Source of the DNA: Branchiostoma lanceolatum
Lineage: Eukaryota > Chordata > Leptocardii > Amphioxiformes > Branchiostomatidae
Length of the DNA: 64,000 nucleotides
Reading direction: 5' to 3'
NCBI RefSeq assembly: GCF_035083965.1
Contig: NC_089738.1
Coordinates: forward strand, 6,803,734 to 6,867,733
A model generated the notes under the pieces. It did not search any database, was not told the DNA's origin, and saw nothing but the letters and a program-made list of their open reading frames with translations. The translations under genes were made by a program, and so were the position numbers. This document shows, piece by piece, positions 58,887 to 64,000 of the stretch (the first letter of the stretch is position 1; each line of letters starts with the position of its first letter).

Positions 58887-59750
58887 TTTATGATGTGAAG
58901 TGTTCTTCCTAGAACAATTTGGTTTGAAGAACTGTTGTGGAAAATATTTTGGATGTGGTTATGCGAGGAGATATGGTGGTATTCCTGACAAATATGACCA
59001 AATATGATAATTACCAAATGATGTTTGATACAGGTTTACACTGTAAATTATGTAAATTAGAAGTACATAGTTAATTTCAGATCTTCTCAAATGTAAAGGC
59101 TCTACGTTATGGACATAATAGAGTTATGAATTCGTAGGCTGCCATTTGTAGAATATGAAATTTTGATGTTACGGTACAATAAACTGTAACCGCATGTGAG
59201 TAAAATATCACTTTTGTTGTTTAAACACATTTTACCTGGATAATGTTTTCAAGCATTTGTGGTTAATTGTTGAAACATTTACAATACCGCATGCGCATTG
59301 TTAAAATGAAATTGTGTATGACTTATTATGTATATGGCAAATGAATTGATAGAATGTGCATTACTAGATACTGTATAGCATTTACCGAACAGTATTCCCA
59401 GTGCTCACAACACACTATAGTTGCTGCCTTTAGCTGTGTGAGAATATCTTTAAAATACTGAAATTCAGACAAATTCACTTTCAAATATTCATACAAGTAC
59501 ATAACTATTAACGTTAGATCAAAATGAAAGAAGCCAAGGCAGCTATGAAAACTACTGTAAGAAATGTGTACTAGTATTTTGTCTTGTGTGTTATGTTTTC
59601 AAAATGACTGCAATTGTATAAAAGTGTATAGAAATTTCAAGTGCCTTCTACATATGGCATCACTGATATGAAGTTTGTACAGTTTATACTTAAGTTGTGA
59701 AGAATTCAATCTGCTGTGAAATAAAAAGAATGTGTGTCTTTTTGCCCTCT
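58887..59750 (+). other. ERCC5: ERCC5 3' UTR with two candidate poly(A) signals
   Basis: AATAAA at 59178-59183 and 59720-59725 follow the stop codon at 58884-58886 without any intervening repeat. The second lies just before a T-rich stretch (GTGTGTCTTTTTG), typical of a downstream element. Confidence 0.55.
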
Positions 59751-60829
59751 TAAAATTTGTAAAGCTCTTTTCTTGGAAAGCGTTGGTGAAATCTTAGAGT
59801 GTAGACTTGGATGTCGCCGAAAACTCCTTCTATAACTTATATATAAGTGGCCAGTTGCTGAAATCATAAGCAGAAATGGCGCCAATGTTTGAATGGTGGG
59901 CTGCTAGTAAGTTGTTTCGACATGGAAGTTTATGGTCGTGGATGAGTTTATGACTCTTTTAATTTGCCTACTTTTTTATTTCTGTGAATATTACCGGTAG
60001 CTATTACAGGATTTTGCACTCATTGACTATGCAACCTCCTAGGATATCAGAGAGTCGGTCACAGAAAGTGTTAGCCGGTCACTGGCCGATGACTGACGAC
60101 GTCTGACTTTGGTGGCTATGCATTAGCGCCTCCTAGCGGAATTGACAAGAAGTTCAGATACGAGCGAGTGCACCTGTCCTGCTTGCACCTGTGGCCGCCC
60201 TTGTGAAAGTATTTAATCACTACTTTTTCTACTGCATTCAATTTTGTACCTACCTCTTCAGAAATGTAGGAAAAATGGTAGAATTTCACCGATCGATCTT
60301 CTTGATAATGTCCTAGTTCATTTCTGTCGGATTCACCAAGGGGAAAGAGGTCTCTATTCAACCTCCTTGGGCGCCACACAACACCAAACCTTTACAGTAT
60401 GTTCAATTATTCATAAAAGAAACCAAAAGATTTCAGTAACCACTAACCAATCTTCAGTTGCTGCTTACAGTTAACATGTACTAGTATATAATTTTCATTT
60501 TTCTTACATTTCATGTGATTTTTCACACTATGTGGTTAATGTTACATTACTTTGTCATTCTTGTGCTTTGCTTGTCTGCATTTGTTTCAACGTACTTTTG
60601 TAATGCCCTTTGTTTTGAAGATGACACGAATATAAGCTATGAACTTGAGTGTGTCAGTAAATGTTACCATAAAGTCTTTAAAAAAAGATAAGTGCGATTT
60701 TGACGTATTGTATTTGTTCATCTACTGTACAGGATTCTTATATGTTATATTGAAAAGCATTGGAACTATATTATGTCGATCAACACAGTACAGAAAATAA
60801 AATGATACAAAGAAAAGGTAAGCTGTAAA
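59751..60829. other. Intergenic between convergent genes, no gene seen
   Basis: No family-like exon. Short open frames on both strands have no recognised motif. Confidence 0.35.
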
Positions 60830-62756
60830 ACATTTTATTTGGACTTCTGTACAAAATGTACAAGATTGCTTTTGAAGCAAAATTTGCAGCGGAGCTATGC
60901 GCCCCACATGCAGAATTATATCTTAAGATCTTCGTCAATTTTACACAACTTACAACATAATAACAACACAGCAGCGTAACAAATAGATATTTACAGAATC
61001 ACTCTCGTACAGACGGTGTTTTTCTTACTTTACGTACTGCACTTTTAAGTGTGCGACGCCTCGGCACACAATGTACAATTTCTGACACATCACATTTTTC
61101 CTTGGGTACAACGAAGAAAGACCGCACAGCAAATAATTCTCTAACAGCACTTAAAAACAATTGTGAATTGTGATGTCCGATGATCTTTTCAAATAAAAAC
61201 AATCGCTCGGGATGTGATACTACTTTAGGTTCTATCATAGTAGTACAATTATGAGAGGGTAAAACTCTTGTAATATTTCCTATGAGGATTGGAATGGAGG
61301 ATTCTATCAAATATTTCATGGGATCAGAGCACAATTTAAGCCATTTATGCTTGATGAAAATGATAACAAGAACGTAATAGTGTAGTACGAACGTTTAATT
61401 CGTTGGTATCTGGGTAAGTCTGCACTTATAATGATTTTGATGGAATGTTTTGAATGAGTAGATAAGCACTTTTGTAATTTGGTGTTTTTAAATAGATACA
61501 GCACTCTCTTCCAGAAATAATTTCTGTCATCAAATATAATACAGCAAATTTGATCACAGCCATACACAGCGCCGCATCGTCTATGTTATTAAAACAAAAT
61601 GGGGGGAAGGGGGGTATATAAAATTGGAAAATTTTTGCATTTTTCTCAGAATAATAATTTTGTTTTGCAAATCTGCGAGGCGAATTCGCCAGTGGTCGTG
61701 TCATGTTTTCAGTGCTCGTAATTCTTTTTCAGCGTCGAAAATTTAATTAAAAAAATGATAAAGAGGGCCAGGGAGAGGAAAATGCTAAAAATACTTGTTT
61801 TTAAGTTGTTGTTTTTGAGCTGTCATTTTTTTCAATGGAACGGTCCCTATGCAACGTCAACGACATTTGGGTGATCGTGATGACCTCATTGGCATATTTA
61901 TATTTGATTTTAAAAGAACACACAGTGTTTACGATGTATGGATTTATATTACATAAAAAGCTAGAAAAGCTGTTCTATAAGCAGCAGCTCTTTCGTCGTA
62001 CCAATAATCAAATATTTTCCACAAATTGCATCTATCTATAAAAACAAATAACATTAAACATTGCGTTTGTTGGCAAACTTCAATTTTGTTTTCAAAAAAT
62101 AGACCCATCTAAGAGCTGACTGATGATAATCATGTTGCAATATGTAATATTTATCAAAAATCGATAAAGGGATGTATGATAAACTATTGGAGGGGAGTTA
62201 GGACTTTCCTTTCTTGTGCATGTGGTGGTAAGGGTTGACAAATTGGATCTATGTTGGTTGGGACACATTGTCGTTGAACATATAGCACACCCTGTGAACC
62301 GTTTTGTTTCTCTGAAACTGATATCGACGTTAAATCAATACCATTACGAACGGCCTTGGCGAGGGCTGTAGCTCAATAAATCTTCCCTTGTAACTGTCAA
62401 TTCAAAGAACAAGGACTTCGTATCTGGAAAATTGGGGATTTTACACACACATTCTTGTCACAACAGAATCCTGCTGTTGTCTTTGACTATTTCTTACTAA
62501 ACGACACATGTTCATAGAAAATTTCCATCTTTGTTCAAAATATTGTCCTATCGTCTTCGTCTGGAGTCCAAGGTGGTTGACTGAGACGCAATCCAGATTC
62601 TCTGATGTATTCTGTGAGAGATTTTCCTTCCATGGTGGCGGTGAAATTTGTCCAACAGTCGAGTTTCTTCAACTTGCACTCAAGTCCTTGCGGTGACGGT
62701 GGATTTACAAGTCTTCAACAAGTCTTTACATAAAGATCTTCTCTCAGTCTTCACTG
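60830..62756 (-). other. Probable 3' UTR of the minus-strand membrane protein gene
   Basis: No exon was recognised downstream of the TAG at 62757. TTTTATTTGG at 60833-60843 reads AATAAAA on the minus strand and is a plausible polyadenylation signal. The UTR extent is inferred. Confidence 0.35.
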
Positions 62757-62956
62757 CTATAGTCTCAACATTCCGTACACTGTGGCCAGTAGGGCGGTCA
62801 AGAGGAGTGTGACAAAGTCTAGCGCGTTCCGTCTAAGGTGCGTTGCCGAGTTAGCCCGCCTGTCGGCGCTCTTGGCCACGGACGGAAGGGTTGTTACGCC
62901 GCCATCTTCTCTCCCCGGGGGATTGCCGCCTGTTGAGTCCGACCTTTCGGTGGGAT
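62757..62956 (-). CDS. Last exon of a gene for a C-terminally anchored membrane protein (partial)
   Basis: The acceptor ATTTTTCAG at 62957 begins an exon entered in phase 1. It reads PTERSDSTGGNPPGREDG..., then SVAKSADRRANSATHLRRNA, then the hydrophobic LDFVTLLLTALLATVYGMLR-L and a TAG at 62757. One membrane helix about 20 residues long ends almost at the stop codon, after a basic LRRN stretch, as in tail-anchored or KASH-less C-terminal anchors. Upstream exons must lie beyond 62956; none is identified in the remaining kilobase. The GC content and CpG density of the exon exceed those of its flanks, which supports coding. Family not recognised. Confidence 0.5.
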
Positions 62957-63148
62957 CTGAAAAATATGCAAATGAGAGGATAATTTAATAAAGGTAAAAA
63001 ACCGTCTCATGACGTAAAAGAATTCTTCGTGTATAACTGTCCCAGAAAACGCTACAATCTCCCACCTAACATCTGCTTGGAGATCGACAACAACAGAAAC
63101 CCCGAACCAATTATGTAAAATGCTTGTTAACAAAGCTGAATTGAAAGG

Positions 63149-63229
63149 TTAACCTTCTCCCTGCTGCCTAACTCTGTAACCAATAGAGAACGGGGTGCCA
63201 AACGACTACTTTAGTGTGTTAAAGGTTAA
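63149..63229 (-). mobile_element. 81-bp TTAA-bounded mini-element, copy C
   Basis: Reverse orientation: TTAACCTTCTCCCTGCTGCC ... GTGTGTTAAAGGTTAA. It is exactly 81 bp, like copies A and B. Confidence 0.75.
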
Positions 63230-63597
63230 GATTGCTTATAGCCCTTCTATAGGACATAACTCGAAGTAAACCTAGCTCGGAATTTGCGGCCTTCTTTTCA
63301 TCAAACGCAGCCAGTGATTGAATCTAATTCGATGAAAACACTTAACAGTAGAATTGTCTCATCCGGGGCCCTGGCGTCTTAATCCAATCCCAGGCCAATG
63401 TTACCCCTCGTGATTAATTAGACACTTAATTAGGACTGACATTACAGAGATTTTCCCAATGTCATTAACTGTCGCCAGGACTCTGGTGGTATGAACATTT
63501 CCCACGCAACTATGTTAAACGTTAACACATTGTTACATATGGCAGATGCAATTTATACACGTAGAAACGACACTAGAAATATTGACCAAAATGCGGA

Positions 63598-64000
63598 GGC
63601 AAAATAGTTTGACAGGACAGAACATTGTAGGTCAAGTTGCTATGTCCTATTAATTTTGTTTCATTTTTGTCTTATAACTTCCGCATACCAATGAGATGCG
63701 TTCATAAACCATTGTAGTTTTTATAACGGTAAAGGCGATTTGAAGAAAAACATTTGAGAAAATTGAATTACTGATTTTAGAGTAGTCCCGTAATCAAGGG
63801 CAAAACCTTTTGACGCAACAGAAAATTGTAGGTCAAGTTGCTATGCGCTATTTATTTTGTTTCATTTTTCTTATCATACAAATGAGATGAGTTCATAAAC
63901 CATTGTAGTTTTCATAGCGGCAAAAGCGATTGGAAGAAAGGCTTTTTGGAGAAAATTGAATTACTCATGTTTAGAGCAGTCCCATAATCAAAGGCAAAAT
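63598..64000 (+). repeat. Two tandem ~200-bp repeats at the right edge
   Basis: TTGTAGGTCAAGTTGCTATG recurs at about 63625 and 63825. Each unit also has TTATTTTGTTTCATTTT-like sequence, CATAAACCATTGTAGTTTT and GAGAAAATTGAATTACT in the same order. The array may continue beyond the window. Confidence 0.75.

Overview
The window looks like nuclear DNA of an invertebrate chordate, most likely an amphioxus (Branchiostoma). That is an inference from three things: many short exons with GT-AG introns, dyskerin and XPG proteins that align closely to vertebrate orthologues, and intergenic DNA and introns full of short inverted-repeat elements, tRNA-derived SINEs, LINE scraps and (CA)n tracts. Nothing looks prokaryotic.

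Layout, left to right. 0-6.5 kb is repeat-rich: a Penelope-like reverse transcriptase fragment runs off the left edge, followed by foldback elements and a decayed copy of a 2.1 kb repeat. 6.8-9.7 kb is an intronless leucine-rich-repeat (LRR) transmembrane receptor with a tyrosine-motif-rich cytoplasmic tail. 10-16 kb is repeats and microsatellites. 16.2-19.9 kb (minus) is a five-exon ubiquitin-conjugating enzyme (E2) of UBE2L-like appearance. 22.1-24.7 kb (minus) is a possible tiny two-exon gene whose intron carries a 183-bp tandem array. 25.1-27.9 kb (plus) is a four-exon ubiquitin-like/RBR E3 ligase. 28.1-30.2 kb is a full copy of the 2.1 kb repeat. 33.1-46.5 kb (minus) is the complete 15-exon dyskerin gene DKC1. 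Head-to-head with it, 46.6-59.7 kb (plus) is the complete XPG nuclease gene ERCC5: 12 coding exons plus an untranslated first exon. 60.8-63 kb (minus) holds the last exon and 3' UTR of a gene for a probable C-terminally anchored membrane protein, convergent with ERCC5.

How the genes may work together. The E2 and the RBR E3 lie within 12 kb of each other. The E2 carries the GQVCL active-site context seen in UBE2L3, an E2 known to work with cysteine-type (HECT/RBR) ligases, so the pair is a candidate dedicated conjugation module. DKC1 (H/ACA RNP pseudouridine synthase and telomerase component) and ERCC5 (nucleotide excision repair endonuclease) appear to share a compact bidirectional promoter. 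Exon junctions were set by hand from splice consensus, reading phase and family similarity. All phases close except at E2 exon 3, which is flagged.
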